A stretch of 64,000 nt of DNA from NCBI GenBank assembly GCA_951812925.1, contig OX638370.1, positions 43,403,948 through 43,467,947 on the forward strand, written 5' to 3'. The notes below the pieces were generated by a model. The model had not been told where the DNA came from. It saw nothing but the letters and a program-made list of their open reading frames with translations, and did no database searches. The stretch is from Calliopum simillimum. Lineage: Eukaryota > Arthropoda > Insecta > Diptera > Lauxaniidae. Below are positions 54,057 to 64,000 of the stretch, piece after piece. Every line of letters begins with the position of its first letter. The first letter of the stretch is position 1. A program made the translations under genes and the position numbers.

Positions 54057-54091
54057 TCAGTTCAGAAGACAAACGCACGCTTTCGTAGACA
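54057..54091 (+). promoter_or_regulatory. Candidate Inr-DPE core promoter, cuticle gene
   Basis: TCAGTT (54057-54062) matches the arthropod initiator with A at 54059 as +1. AGACA (54087-54091) sits at +29, one base from the standard DPE position. No TATA box is visible 25-35 bp upstream. The 5' leader to the ATG would be 148 nt. Confidence 0.45.
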
Positions 54092-54206
54092 CAACGAATA
54101 TACGGAGCTAAGCAAAAAGTGATTGTGAAGATATTTTAAAGTACTTAGCACGATTTTGTAAAATAACACTCATAGTTGAAATAAAATTAAAATAAAATTT
54201 AATAAA

Positions 54207-54227
54207 ATGAAAACGTTCGTAGTGCTG
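54207..54227 (+). CDS. Cuticle gene coding exon 1 (signal peptide start)
   Basis: Seven codons, MKTFVVL, followed by the donor GTAAGT at 54228. A 7-codon first coding exon that splits the signal peptide is the usual layout of dipteran CPR genes. Intron 1 is 408 bp. Confidence 0.8.
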
Positions 54228-57200
54228 GTAAGTTGCAAAAAAGCGAAAGCAAAAATTTAAATACAGTTTCGTAAAAGTGATGTAACGTTAGGAAAGTTTA
54301 AGAACAATCAAAATTGTAGTGAAGACATAAAGTAACAATTTGAATCTCAATTAAGGGGAAGTTTTGTTATCATTCATAAAATTTTTAAAAGAATACATCA
54401 GAATTCGTCGCATGCTACATACGAACTAAAAAATATTTAACAGTTTTATTTAATTTCAAATAATAGTCCCCCTTAATTCCAAACGAAAACAAGTTTTGCT
54501 TGATGTTGTCATTTGGGTTTTTTGTTTTTCTTCTATTACTTTACTATTATTATACATAACAAAAATAACATCACAAACTTATTGTAATAAACTTTTCAAA
54601 TTAATGATATTTCTTCCTATTTATAAATTTTCAAGGTCACACTAAGCATTATTTGCGCATGCGTACACGCTGATGTCTCACATTTGCAGCAGCCGTACGG
54701 TAGCAGAACGCCTCAACCTGTTGCAACACCATATGTGTTCAGCTATCAAGCGGGACGCTTACCCGGCCATGTAGATCACCAACATACAGAAGTCTCTGAT
54801 GGCTCTGGTGTGATACGCGGTGCATTCTCTTATATCGATCCAAAGAATGAGCTACGTACTGTACAATATACAGCTGATAAAAATGGTTTTCATCCCGAAC
54901 TCAGTCATAAAAATGAAGATACCGAGTCGGTAAAACGCGCCAAACAGAAACACTTTGCACTTTACAATCGCATTGCGCAAGAGCATGCACAGGCTGCGCA
55001 GACGCAACAATACGTAGAGCCACAGCACTATGCACAACCGCAGCATTATGCACAACCACAACAGCAGCAACAATATCATCATCATGTGGTGAGTTAAAGC
55101 TTTTCGTTTCGTTTGCATTACTGACTAAAAGAGCGTGGTGGCATTAAATAGCTCACGTTTTTGCAAAAAGTTACCCATTTTACCCAAAGGCGATTGTAAG
55201 CTGCTCTGTAGAATGTATTTATTGGATTTTATAATATCGTCAAAGAGAATTTCGACATTTGAAATGCTAAAGAAAACTAGTAAGGGTGACCGACACCTTT
55301 GGTCTGGCCAACAATTAAATACCCTACACTGCAACATTTTTAAAATTTTGCTTGTACGTAGTTTTTGCTCAGACCGTGCGCTAACTACTTCAAATATTTG
55401 TGCGAAAGTTGCATAAACTCAAGAAACGCTTTCTTTACAGCGTTTCAAAAACTTTGAACGGTAGGTGCCACGCCTTCTTGTCCGAATCAACCAGATTTTT
55501 GCTCAGATCTTACATTTCTGACTTACGTGTCTAACTATACTTTGGTTGAATTATCTCCTTTCAGTATAGCATTTTAAAATTTTTGCTTTAAGGAAGGTGC
55601 CACGCCCCCTCGTCCAAGTTTACCAATTTTTTTGTTCAAAGCTTGAGCTTACGATGCTTATTGTCTGAGTGAAATTTGGTTGGATTATCTTAACAAACGC
55701 TTTCAGTACAGCATTTTGAAACTTTTATTTATATGGGAGGTGCCACTCCCCCTAGTCCGAATTTGTCTAGTTTTTGGATAGAGCTTGCAGTTACTATTCC
55801 TAGTAGTTACGTCTATTTTGCTTGCGTTATCGTGAACAATGCACATAAAATTGCGTTTTGAATATATTTTTCGTATGGGTGGTAGGCGTGTACAATAGCT
55901 ATGGGCTTAATAACAATTTTTCGATTTTTATACCCTGCGGTGGTTTTTTATGTGAGGTTTGATGAAAAAGTAAGAGAACCAAAATTTGGAGGGGGTGGGG
56001 TGGGTCTAACCCTTGCCGGTTTTGAGTCAAAGTTCGAATTTCGGGGGTAAAATTTTGAAAAAAGCTTCTAACTGCAAACCAGTTATACTTACAGGCATAG
56101 AATGTATGACCAACCCCCATTATATTTTCTACCCCAACATTTTCACTACACATACTTACCCCCTATCTCTACCCCTAAGGGTCGCTCCCATATAAGTCTT
56201 CATTTTCATGACATTTTTATAAAATCGACCTCCACCACCCCCAGGCTGCCCCTACATTGTTCAAAAGTATGACCTACCCCCATTATGTTTTCCACCCCAT
56301 CATTTTCAGGAAACATACTTACCCCCTATCTCCACCCCCTAGGGGTGCTCCCATACAAAAATACTCATATTTATGTTAATTAATAAACATTTTTTCTCTC
56401 ATCAACCCTGCCCCCATAGTGCTACTTAGGAAGGTAAAATGAATGACCGACCCCTATTAGTTTTTCCAGCTCGACAATTTTACAAAACAAACTTGCCCTC
56501 TACCTCCGCCCTCTAGGGGTGCTCTCATACAAAAGCGGTCCGGGGTGCGACTTTATACTGGTGTACTAATATTGCTTCTGCTACAAAAATTAATTGCCAC
56601 AGTTACAGTGGTTTTGAATTAAAAAAAAAAAAAAACGAGTATCACGTATGACGGAAACGAGCAGTTACTGGGTGTGCCGATCGTACCATCCGGTAAAAAT
56701 AAAGGACGGAGATAGAGGGCAAGTTTGTTTAGTAAAATTGTCGGGCTGGAAAAGTTAATGGGGGTCGGTCATACATTTTACCTTCCTAAGTAGCAATATG
56801 GGGGCAGTAGGGGTGATGAGAGCAAAAATGTCTATTAATTAACATAAATATGAGTATTTTTGTATGGGAGCACCCCTAGGGGGTGGAGATAGGGGGTAAG
56901 TATGTTTCCTGAAAATGATGGGGTGAAAAAAATAATGGGGGTAGGTCATACTTTTGAACAATGTAGGGGCAGCCTGGGGGTGGTGGAGGTCGATTTTATA
57001 AAAATGTCATGAAAATGAAGACTTATATGGGAGCGACCCTTAGGGGTAGAGATAGGGGGTAAGTATGTTTGGTGAAAATGTTGGGGTAGAAAATATATTG
57101 GGGGTTGGTCATACATTCTATGCCTGTAAGTATAACTGGTTTGCAGTTAGAAGCTTTTTTCAAAATTTTACCCCCGAAATTCGAACTTTGACTCAAAACC

Positions 57201-60135
57201 GGCAAGGGTTAGACCCACCCCACCCCTTCCAAATTTTGGCTCACTTACTTTTTCATCAAACCTCACATAAAAAACCACCGCAGGGTATAAAAAGTTAATT
57301 TTTAAAAATGTCCATACAAACTAGCCCATAGCTAGTGTACAACAAAGGCAGTGTACCAAATTTCATTGAATTATCTTGCTTAATTTGTCCGTAAATAATA
57401 TTATCACAGCCTGCCTGCTAGCCAGCCAGACAGAGAGACGGACATGGCTATATCGACTCAGGAAGTGACGCTGATCAAGAATATATACTCTTTTCTATAT
57501 CTGCCACGCCTCCTTCTCTGCGTTACAAACGGAGGAAAAAAGTGAATATACTATGGGTGTAGGGTATAAAAATCATAACAGATTTTTTAATCAGGGATAT
57601 GAACAAGCCTCTTGTAAGACTTTTAAGACAAAAGAGAGTACAAAAAAGTAAAATATATTTAAATATGTCCTGGAGGCCCCAATGAAACATTAAATTAAGC
57701 TATGCATATGTTTACGTGTACATGGAGAAAAAAAATGTTCTATAGATCATAGAACATAGATCATGGAGCAAATAGCTCTTAAATGAAATATTTAGAATTG
57801 ATCTCAATACTGTACAAAATCATCCTAAAATACGACAAACTTGTTCGCAATCCGAGCTTAAATTTGGGCATAATACGTATATAAGTTTTGATAATCAACC
57901 CATTAATACCCAACGAGAACTATAGTAGATAGGATGTTGAATTTTTCAGGAGCTTTATACTTATGTACTTCAAACAATTAAACTAATCATTGTTTAGCAA
58001 TAAATAGTACAGATACAGCTATGAACTCAAGTTATATTGGGTCTACAACTCAAGAAGTTCGTTTTGCTACTAGATAGCGTTACTTATAAGTGTACTTATT
58101 TGTTATCATTGAAAGCTATTGCATCTTAAAGAGCGTAAAAAATTCTATTAGATTTGATCAGTCAAAGTGAATACTGCCGTCCTAAGAAAGAATGCCGTAA
58201 CTCCAATAAATTTTTATTTTTGTAAAATGAGTTTTTGTGTTTATGTTTATGTCTGCGGCTGAGAGAAACGACAAAAGTCGTAGTTGTTTTATAGGGAAAA
58301 TGAAGGTATAATGCAACCTGTTCTTGTGGGTTGACGGACTGAACCGAGATGACCCAAAAAACGCCGTAAACTAATTTTTTTGGAAAATTGGAGTTACGGC
58401 ATTTTTGCTTAGAACGGCAGAATAGCAGTTGATATAAACAATTTTTTTATTACGTTGAAAATGTCGAAATACGTGCCAACAAACCAAAATTTGGGGGAAC
58501 ATTTTTAATCTAAAAAAATGCAACAGAAGCTCATTAATTGCTCACAAAAGCTTATGCTGAATATGTTCCAGAGGTTATAGTGTGTCAAAAGTGGTTTGCA
58601 CTATTTAAAAGTGGTGATTTTGACATCGAAGACAGAGAACGTCCAGGACGATCTTCCGATGGACAATACTTTGAATAATAATCACATTTTGATAAATAAT
58701 CACATTAGGACATGATATCAAGAAAATTATGGCTAAGCTGAGTACCTAAAATTTATTGGTTTGGGATTGTTTTCGGTTCAAAATTCTCTCCGTGTACCCT
58801 TAAGCTCATTAGGTAAAGTTTTTTCACACTTTATATCATTTAAGATAGTAAAAATTTAATACCATACCAACGACGTATATGATAAAAATATACGTCGTTG
58901 ACCATACATCCCTTCTAAATTTTTTTTTTCAGATCTTGCTGTAGATATCCCAAGTATCTGTTCTAAGTTTGGTTGCATTATCTAAAAAACCGCATGCACT
59001 ACAGAAAATTGGACTATCTCAATAATAAATCTCAGTATAGCATTTCGTCTAAACTCTCTTGTCACATAGATTGTGCTCAGAGCTACCACCTACCATCTCA
59101 ACATTTTTGTACATTTTGGTTGCATTCGTTAATTTATTGTAAAAATTTCACTAAGCAATGTTTCATGTAATACATTTCTGAATGAAATTTTTGTGCATTT
59201 TTTAACAGAGATAAGACTTAGTGACTTTAAGTCTACAGACTATATGTACAACTTTAGACCAGGTATACTAAATAATTCAAAACTGTAAAAAATAACTTAG
59301 TGTTTTTCACTTGTAATTCCGCAGTTATTATGTATTAGTGAGTATTTAATTTTTGTTATATGTACTTTAAACCGTTTCACAAAAAATTCTGCCATACCGC
59401 CTCTGCAACGATGTATTTTTGAAAGAATTTTCGGAAAACGCTTTACTAAAGGCCTTTTTAGAGGTAACCCAATCAAGTTTCACTCAAACGCTAAGAACAA
59501 TAATTGTAAGCCTTGAGGAAAAACTAAGCAAATTTGAAAAAGAGGGCGCGGCACCTCCCATATAAACAAGAGTTTCAAAAAGCTGTACGGAAAGCGTTTT
59601 TTAAGATAATTAAACCAAATTTAGTGCAGATACTTGGAATAGTTAGTGCAAGATCTAAACAAAAACTTAATGAATTCAGTCAAGACGGCATACCGTACAA
59701 TCAAAATTTTCCAAATAGTGCATTGTAGGGTATTTTATTTTTTAGCCACGCCAAAGGCTACACCCTTACTAGTTTTATAAAAATTTAACAAAATGCCAAG
59801 CGAAATAAATTAAATATTTTGTAACAAGCAAAATTGGCATTGGTTTCTTATCGAAGGAATCTTATAACAATATTATAAACATAAAGCAGTCAATTCCTAA
59901 ACACTTTCCCCTTTTTTATTTTTAGGCTGCCGTTGCAGGTCCAGAACAAAGTGAAGCTGTCGTTCGCGCTACCAATCAACATTTGAATCAATTCGATCGG
60001 ATTGCAGCTGAACATGCAGCTATTGGCAGAAGACAAGAAGCCGAACGTCAAGCTTTGCTTGCACAACACGCACAACATGGTGAGACACAGAATGCAGGAG
60101 AAGATGGCCAATATCATCCTGAACAATATCAATAG
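54207..60135 (+). CDS. Cuticular protein, Rebers-Riddiford family (three exons)
   Basis: A secreted structural protein of 227 aa that would bind chitin in the exoskeleton. CDS exons are 54207-54227, 54636-55088 and 59926-60135; all junctions are GT-AG and in phase 0. The signal peptide spans exons 1-2 (MKTFVVL joined to VTLSIICACVHA). The chitin_bind_4 (RR) domain is at about residues 40-95: YVFSYQ, DGSGVIRGAFSYIDP, RTVQYTADKNGFHPEL, closest to the RR-1 form. The rest is rich in Gln, His and Ala, with two QPQHYA repeats at the end of exon 2 and an acidic end in exon 3. NRIAQEHA in exon 2 is echoed by DRIAAEHA in exon 3. Intron 2 (4,837 bp) is filled with Helentrons, a palindrome and a mariner relic. 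The exact ortholog is not assigned. Confidence 0.85.
54636..55088 (+). CDS. Cuticle gene coding exon 2 (RR domain)
   Basis: 151 codons from the acceptor TTTTCAAG (54628-54635) to the donor GTGAGT (55089). It carries the end of the signal peptide, the whole chitin-binding domain and the QPQHYA repeats. Reading through the donor adds only VVS before a stop at 55095-55097, so intron retention would give a shorter protein lacking exon 3. Confidence 0.85.
55276..57571 (+). mobile_element. DINE-1-like Helentron, copy 5, split by a palindrome
   Basis: It begins AACTAGTAAGGGTGACC, keeps TACCCTACACTGCA, and has GGGAGGTGCCAC(T/G)CC tandem units up to GGTAGGCGTG (55890). After the palindrome it resumes at GGCAGTGTACCAAATTTCAT (about 57347), then GACGGACATGGCTATATCGA and a slightly altered hairpin end ATACTATGGGTGTAGGGTAT (57547-57566). 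It lies in intron 2 of the cuticle gene, in the gene's sense. Confidence 0.8.
55894..57336. repeat. 1.44-kb palindrome with tandem-repeat arms (foldback G)
   Basis: Arms of ~620-635 bp (55894-56510 and 56702-57336) are near-identical inverses around a ~190-bp centre. Each arm holds three ~170-bp units with TATGACC(A/T)ACCCCCATTAT, ATACTTACCCCCTATCTC and CTCCCATA. GTAC abuts both ends (55890-55893 and 57337-57340). Inverted repeats built of tandem subrepeats recall Drosophila foldback (FB) elements, but the sequence family is not recognised. Mirror-image open frames in the two arms are incidental. Confidence 0.75.
57572..58169. other. Intronic, no feature recognised
   Basis: Part of intron 2 of the cuticle gene. 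AT-rich, with one small palindromic patch (near 57741-57768) and no transposon end or exon. Confidence 0.45.
58174..58420. mobile_element. 247-bp TIR MITE
   Basis: Ends CTGCCGTCCTAAGAAAGAAT and, inverted, CTGCCGTTCTAAGCAAAAAT continue into a shared GCCGTAACTCCAAT (TIR ~34 bp). AATA flanks both sides (58170-58173 and 58421-58424). No coding capacity. Superfamily not assigned. Confidence 0.65.
58461..58678 (+). pseudogene. mariner transposase N-terminal relic
   Basis: It begins MSKYVPTNQNLGEHF then stops. After a frame change it continues AYAEYVPEVIVCQKWFALFK then SGDFDIEDRERPGRSSDGQ before a stop at 58676. C..WF..F(K/R)SGDFD(I/V)EDRERPGR is the unmistakable N-terminal/HTH region of mariner transposases. 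The catalytic DD34D domain is absent, so it is dead. It lies in intron 2 of the cuticle gene. Confidence 0.75.
58868..58900. other. Perfect 13-bp hairpin
   Basis: CAACGACGTATAT pairs exactly with ATATACGTCGTTG around a 7-nt loop. Intronic; no T run follows, so a terminator role is not supported. Possibly a small MITE footprint. Confidence 0.5.
58960..59150. repeat. Possible degenerate Helentron fragment
   Basis: GGTTGCATTATCTAAAAAAC, CAGTATAGCATTT, CTCTTGTC and TGTGCTCAGAGCT occur in the order seen in the tandem units of the DINE-1-like copies, but with many changes. The open frame at 58973-59170 is incidental. Confidence 0.3.
59380..59775 (-). mobile_element. DINE-1-like Helentron, copy 6 (reverse, truncated)
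   Basis: Read on the minus strand it starts ACTAGTAAGGGTGTAGCC, then TACCCTACAATGCAC and two degenerate GGTGCCGCGCCC-type units, fading near 59380. The CAGC block and 3' hairpin are missing. The 64-codon open frame across it is the antisense shadow seen in other copies. Confidence 0.7.
59926..60135 (+). CDS. Cuticle gene coding exon 3
   Basis: Acceptor TTTTTATTTTTAG (59913-59925). The frame encodes AAVAGPEQSEAVV, then FDRIAAEHAAIGRRQEAERQ and a Gln/His/Glu-rich end, with TAG at 60133-60135. Base composition is clearly more GC-rich than the flanking introns, as in exon 2. DRIAAEHA parallels NRIAQEHA in exon 2, which supports the exon joining. Confidence 0.75.
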   Translation, partial: AAVAGPEQSEAVVRATNQHLNQFDRIAAEHAAIGRRQEAERQALLAQHAQHGETQNAGEDGQYHPEQYQ

Positions 60136-60186
60136 ATAGTGTGGATATTTACAATTAATCTATTTTGTGATGCAGCTTTGTTTCGA

Positions 60187-60192
60187 AATAAA
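60187..60192 (+). terminator. Polyadenylation signal AATAAA, cuticle gene
   Basis: AATAAA lies 52 nt after the stop codon, the first canonical signal downstream. Confidence 0.6.
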
Positions 60193-60972
60193 TTAAGAAA
60201 ATAATAAGCAATTTATTTGAAATCTGATGATTTGTATATTAATTAGTATCGGTACTTATAGCACTATAACAAACTACAAAAACTTTTTCATAAAATTTGT
60301 TGAATAGGTGCCGATCATGAATACCATACACAGAACGAAAAAAATTCGCACCAACTACTCATACATACGTATGCTTATATGATTTTTATTTCCTTCAAGC
60401 GTACTGAGCATCAAGCTTATTTTGGTTTTAAGTTAAACGTGCATCAAGCTCTATCCCTTCTCTTTCTTCAATAACTTTCTTAAGGAATTCCTAACATTAA
60501 GTTATTTTTGATATGAATGATAGCAAACACATTCACGCATATGCCAATGACCCACACATATGTAATTCTGAAACATAGGTCTGCATGTGATTTCACTTTA
60601 CAGTGTTTAAGCCAGACATTGTAATAATTTCGCTATTCCAAGCGAAACGAAAGCGTTACATCTCATACCGCCGCTACTACTTTACCAGCACAAAATGGCA
60701 TCCTGTTAAATCTACACTAAGGTGGGTCCACAACAAAATTTTTCTGCTAACCATTGAAATATGATCCCTGTCCTTTTGTTACACTTTCCAATAAATATTT
60801 TAGCAAAAATAAAAAATTTGTATGGAAAACTTGTTTGTTTGGTTACATAATGTAAAAAAAATTAACAAAAATAGTTCATAATAGTTAAGTCACTCCCATT
60901 AGGGAGGGCTAAAAAAATTAAAGATGGGAACCGGCCACTGGTTCCTTTCCTTCCTTTTTTATCCTGGAAATG
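60193..60972. other. Spacer between cuticle gene and errantivirus
   Basis: No exon recognised. Part of this stretch (from about 60720 rightwards) could belong to the 3' LTR if that LTR is longer than 280 bp; a GGAACCGG...CCACTGGTTCC inverted word occurs at 60929-60948. Confidence 0.4.
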
Positions 60973-61252
60973 AATTAAAAATTCCAGAAATTCAGTTAAC
61001 AGTATTTATTACCTATTCCCTTTGATACCAAATAAGAATTAAATTATTCATCGCTCAAAGCTTAACACTAAACCTAAATTTAACTAAATAAACTGCTGAG
61101 TCTGCGCTTCCCACGGGAACGAAGTGACGTGGCTCTCAAACGGGGTCCTATTACCTGGCACGTACTTAGTTATTAGTCAGACGCATAGTCAGCAAAAAGA
61201 ATTAACTAAAGTTGTGAAATACGTTTCTGTGTTGAGGGCAAATGTGTTAACT
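60973..61252 (-). repeat. 3' LTR of gypsy-type errantivirus (left edge uncertain)
   Basis: On the minus strand the polypurine run AAAGGGGGGG (61254-61263) directly precedes AGTTAAC at 61252, the conserved start of gypsy-family errantivirus LTRs. A candidate end, TTTTTAATT, lies at 60973, giving 280 bp; a longer LTR cannot be excluded, because the 5' LTR is outside the window. Confidence 0.55.
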
Positions 61253-61261
61253 GCCCCCCCT

Positions 61262-62751
61262 TTAAAGATCTGCGTCCCGCAGATTGACGTGGTAAAATGT
61301 AGGACTCTTCAGGACTGCCTCCTTTTGATGAATGCCCTTTTCGCTGTTGCAATTTTGCTGTAAACCGGGGATTTTAATGTCCGTGGTAATCTTCCTCCAG
61401 GTAACGTAACACGTTATAGCTATTACCAAGAGAATAGCAGCCTCTACTGCTGTAGAGATGTGGAAATTCATGCCAAGCTTACCAAGATGCTTAATATTTT
61501 CCAAGCTCAACCCATGAATGTAGCCCAGATTTAATTTAAGTCCTTCGTGAGTCACATTAGTTAGCACAGATGGTAATGGCTGAAAGCTTCTGATCGCCTT
61601 ACTGGAAAAAGTCTCGTTACCAATATGAACCGTTTCGTTCGTTAACTGCACTAAAAATGTCCCGTTGAGAATCTTCGTCTGCTTTTCACTTTGGATTATT
61701 CCTCTGAAATTATTTAAGAAGATAGTGTTATCGTTTACCATTTCCACAGTTTCATCGTTATCGGTTTCAAAACGACATTTCGCGTTTCCGCCTTTGATTA
61801 ATCTCGACAAACACCCGTCTTCAGGCAGCTTCTTCACCAAATTTCCTTCACAGATTGTCGCATTATTTATCGCAGAGCATCTCCCAGTAATTCCATACGT
61901 TTCTCGTTCGTTCATCAGCAATTCCTTAAACTCAAGATCTACTCGTTTCCCATTCAAAGAAGCAGCTCTCGTTAGCAGCACCCTATAGCGGCTTGGCTTT
62001 ACTTTTGGAACAGACAGCACATAGATGAGAAGAGTACCGTTTGAGTATATAGAGGGCTTGGCGTACTCCATTGCTTCTACTAAGTTTTGATACGGGAGAT
62101 TTTCTTCCTCGGTGATTATCCGTTGAATTTCCGATTGATCCAATAGATTAGTGTTGACAATACCGGTCTTCGCCATTTGAGATGCTCGTATGATTTCAGA
62201 TATCTGTTCCTTCAGGACTAAGACTTTATTTGACATTAAAATCTCCAAATTGTCAGCGTTTATGTTCTTTTCGATGTTATTGGAGTGGGTGATCATATCG
62301 TTGACCTTCTGAATAGCTTCGTGAGTAGCGTTAAAGAATTCCCTGTTGATTAAATATTGGTTATTATTATTGTCAATCAATTTATCTTGACTTTGGAGAA
62401 TGTTGTCCCAATCAGTTGCGTCAGGTGATCCTGCAATCCACTTCCACGCTGAGCCAATCCAGTTTATGGAACGAGTTCTCCTTATTTTATCAATCTGCAG
62501 CTCATCGAGACGAAGTCTAGCTTGACTGAGATGAAATTCGATGATAGATTTCATAGGTCTCTGATCCAGATCATGTTCAACCGTGTCCGCTGTTTCGTGT
62601 AAAATTTTGTTCAAGAGATCCAAGTCGACGGTGTGTACCAGCTTGAAGTATCCGTTGATGATCCAACCGCTACCATGGTCAATCGTCACCAGTGGGGAAT
62701 CATAACTGTAGATGTTGAAGCCACAGACTCCGGAGATAATAAACAACCTAT
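61262..62751 (-). CDS. Errantivirus envelope glycoprotein (env)
   Basis: An old or recent endogenous insect retroelement gene of ~495 codons with no internal stop. It is open from just after a TAA at 62755-62757, and an AG at 62751-62752 could be the splice acceptor, since gypsy-type env is expressed from a spliced RNA. A hydrophobic N-terminus (LFIISGVCGF) could act as a signal sequence. A furin-type site RRTR at about residues 89-92 is followed by a W/G-rich segment in the position of the fusion peptide. At least six N-glycosylation sequons are visible. A transmembrane helix lies at about residues 431-450 (AAILLVIAITCYVTW) with a 44-residue cytoplasmic tail. The layout matches env proteins of errantiviruses, related to baculovirus F proteins. 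Its stop codon abuts the polypurine tract. Infectivity cannot be inferred. Confidence 0.85.
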
Positions 62752-62759
62752 CTTACGAT

Positions 62760-63447
62760 AATTAAAAAAGAAAGTTTAATAAAATTGAATTAAATTCTAC
62801 TTTTGCATATGGATCCTTAAAGCGTTTTTCCCTTAATACATGAATTTTTGAAATAAACGATTAAGTATTGTCTGGAAGGGAAAAACTGCTCTAAGTGGTA
62901 TTTACTTTTCTTCATAATTTTGTTTGACGACATCGTCTTCTTTTCCTTCTTAATTTAAATAGTGATGTTACAGTGGATTCGAACAAATTTGTATGTTCTC
63001 TGACTACTTTAATCTTAAGACTTCAACAATTATTATATTCTCTTTTTGTGCTTATTACTTTGAAAATTTTTACTTTAATTATCTTAATTCTACGTATTAT
63101 TTTTTTTCTTTTTTTAAATTTTTATTTTTCTTGTGCCTATTCGTGCCTTCATTTTATAATTTTCGTGTCATTTATTTTTTTGCAATTTTTTGCGTAATTT
63201 TATGTGACATTTTATTAATCAATTATTAATTGTGCTCTTATTTGTAAGTTTTGTGCCGTTTTATTTCAATTATTAATATTTTAACTGTACTTTTATTTGT
63301 AATTTTTCGTGTCATTTTTTGCAACTTTTGTGCCATATTTATTAATTAATTATTAATTTTGCTATTGTGCTCTTATTTGTACTTTTTTGTGTCATTTTTT
63401 GTAACTTTTGTGTGCCATCGTGCCTTTAAAGATATGAAATTAGTTAT
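62760..63447. repeat. pol-env spacer with ~90-bp tandem units
   Basis: T-rich on the plus strand. TGTGCTCTTATTTGTA...TTTTGTGTCATTTTTTG...AACTTTTGTGCCAT recurs near 63230-63335 and 63365-63420, and more weakly to 63040. It has no real frame; the open frames at 62973-63229 are T-rich low complexity. Such an expansion between pol and env is unusual for a compact errantivirus. Confidence 0.55.
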
Positions 63448-64000
63448 TTACCTGTTACTGTTTCTTATATGGGCCTTATGAACTTTTCTTCCCCCCTCGG
63501 TGGTTAATGTTACCCCACCATCGCGAGTAACTACCTGCTTTTTAAACCTTTTTCTATGTTTAGGTTTTATCTGCCTATCCGCAACATAAACAATTTCGCC
63601 TACATCGTATCTCCTAGGCTCCTGTCTATTTTTGTTTAACCTGGCATTTCTAAGCTCTTGATTGGTTGCAATCCTCTCCTTTATATCGTCATGAACTTTA
63701 TCCCTAAAATCTAACAAGTTTTGATAATTTATCCTTGACGTGCGGTTCAGGAAAATATCAATTGGCTTATTCTTCGTTATGGAGTGAACAGAGTTGTTGT
63801 AACGATCAACCGCCATATATAAAAGTTCCCTGATTCTGAAATGAGGATATTCGCCCTTCAAGCACCTATAAATTTCCAAAAGCGTAGAGTGCAGTCTTTC
63901 CACTTGTCCATTGACCTCGCTTCTTTGTGTGGGTGTTTTGTACAGTTCTACACCTAAGGAAGTAATAAAATTCGAAACGGTAGGGCTCATAAAACCTTTT
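63448..64000 (-). CDS. Errantivirus Pol, integrase C-terminal part (runs off window)
   Basis: The minus-strand frame is open to the window edge (KGF precedes the first methionine at 63990), so only the end of pol is present. FITSLGVELYKTPTQRSEVN leads into GQVERLHSTL, where the Glu of QVER is the last catalytic acid of the integrase DDE triad. A GPY/F-like C-terminal module follows (RYDVGEIVYVADRQIKPKHR with KRFKKQVV). The product joins retroelement cDNA to host DNA. No stop or frameshift is seen up to the terminator at 63448. It lies upstream of env in the order expected of a gypsy-type element. Confidence 0.85.
   Translation of the reverse strand, partial: KGFMSPTVSNFITSLGVELYKTPTQRSEVNGQVERLHSTLLEIYRCLKGEYPHFRIRELLYMAVDRYNNSVHSITKNKPIDIFLNRTSRINYQNLLDFRDKVHDDIKERIATNQELRNARLNKNRQEPRRYDVGEIVYVADRQIKPKHRKRFKKQVVTRDGGVTLTTEGGRKVHKAHIRNSNR

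Noticed and set aside
55899..56153. Mirror open frames at 55899-56153 and 57065-57298
   Set aside because: Same cause: the arms of a palindrome. No domain or codon signal.

Overview
The window is 64 kb of AT-rich, repeat-packed eukaryotic DNA, most probably from a higher (cyclorrhaphan) fly, perhaps a tephritid. This rests on DINE-1/INE-1-like Helentrons with the diagnostic 3' hairpin, a jockey-type LINE with a downstream promoter element, a gypsy-type errantivirus with an env gene, a Rebers-Riddiford cuticle gene with TATA-less Inr/DPE architecture, and many CATA/CAA/CAG microsatellites. The species is an inference. No bacterial genes, CRISPR arrays or rRNA genes are seen.

Only one host protein gene is clear: a three-exon cuticular protein gene (54207-60135, +), with a 4.8-kb second intron full of transposon debris. 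Nearly everything else with structure is mobile DNA. In order: three ~150-bp tandem units (115-535); a Tc1-like MITE (4841-5156); a Helentron (5326-6154); a large hAT-like non-autonomous element with an 8-bp target duplication (6281-7950); a field of long imperfect palindromes (10837-15240) with a short hAT MITE between them (13037-13295); Helentrons at 17511-18415 and 19927-20566; relics of other LINEs and a 130-bp tandem array (20.6-22.6 kb); a 586-bp TIR element (23578-24163); a Mutator-like relic with TTCCGGAA-rich TIRs (24486-25089); and an apparently intact jockey-type LINE with a 12-bp target duplication (25303-29518). Next come two (ACAATT)n arrays flanking a 5'-truncated minus-strand LINE (30451-36010).

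From 39 to 45 kb is a triple nest: a TA-flanked element holds the 3' end of a third LINE, and that LINE is split by a 4,986-bp element with ~360-bp TIRs, AG...CT ends and a 6-bp target duplication. This is the Polinton/Maverick signature, and its only gene resembles Polinton-associated proteins. From 48.7 to 53.7 kb another unclassified repeat is split twice: by a 1.7-kb inverted-repeat unit holding head-to-head tRNA-like sequences with a 15-bp target duplication, and by a second copy of the hAT-like element.

The cuticle gene follows, with a 1.44-kb palindrome inside a Helentron in intron 2. The window ends in the 3' part of a minus-strand gypsy-type errantivirus: integrase C-terminal part, an intact-looking env, polypurine tract and the start of the 3' LTR.

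The most notable points are the short Polinton-like element with a verifiable in-frame empty site, the tRNA-like palindrome, the two-copy hAT-like element built from degenerate palindromic repeats, and the indel-free hexamer array next to a LINE. No coordinated multigene host system is visible.
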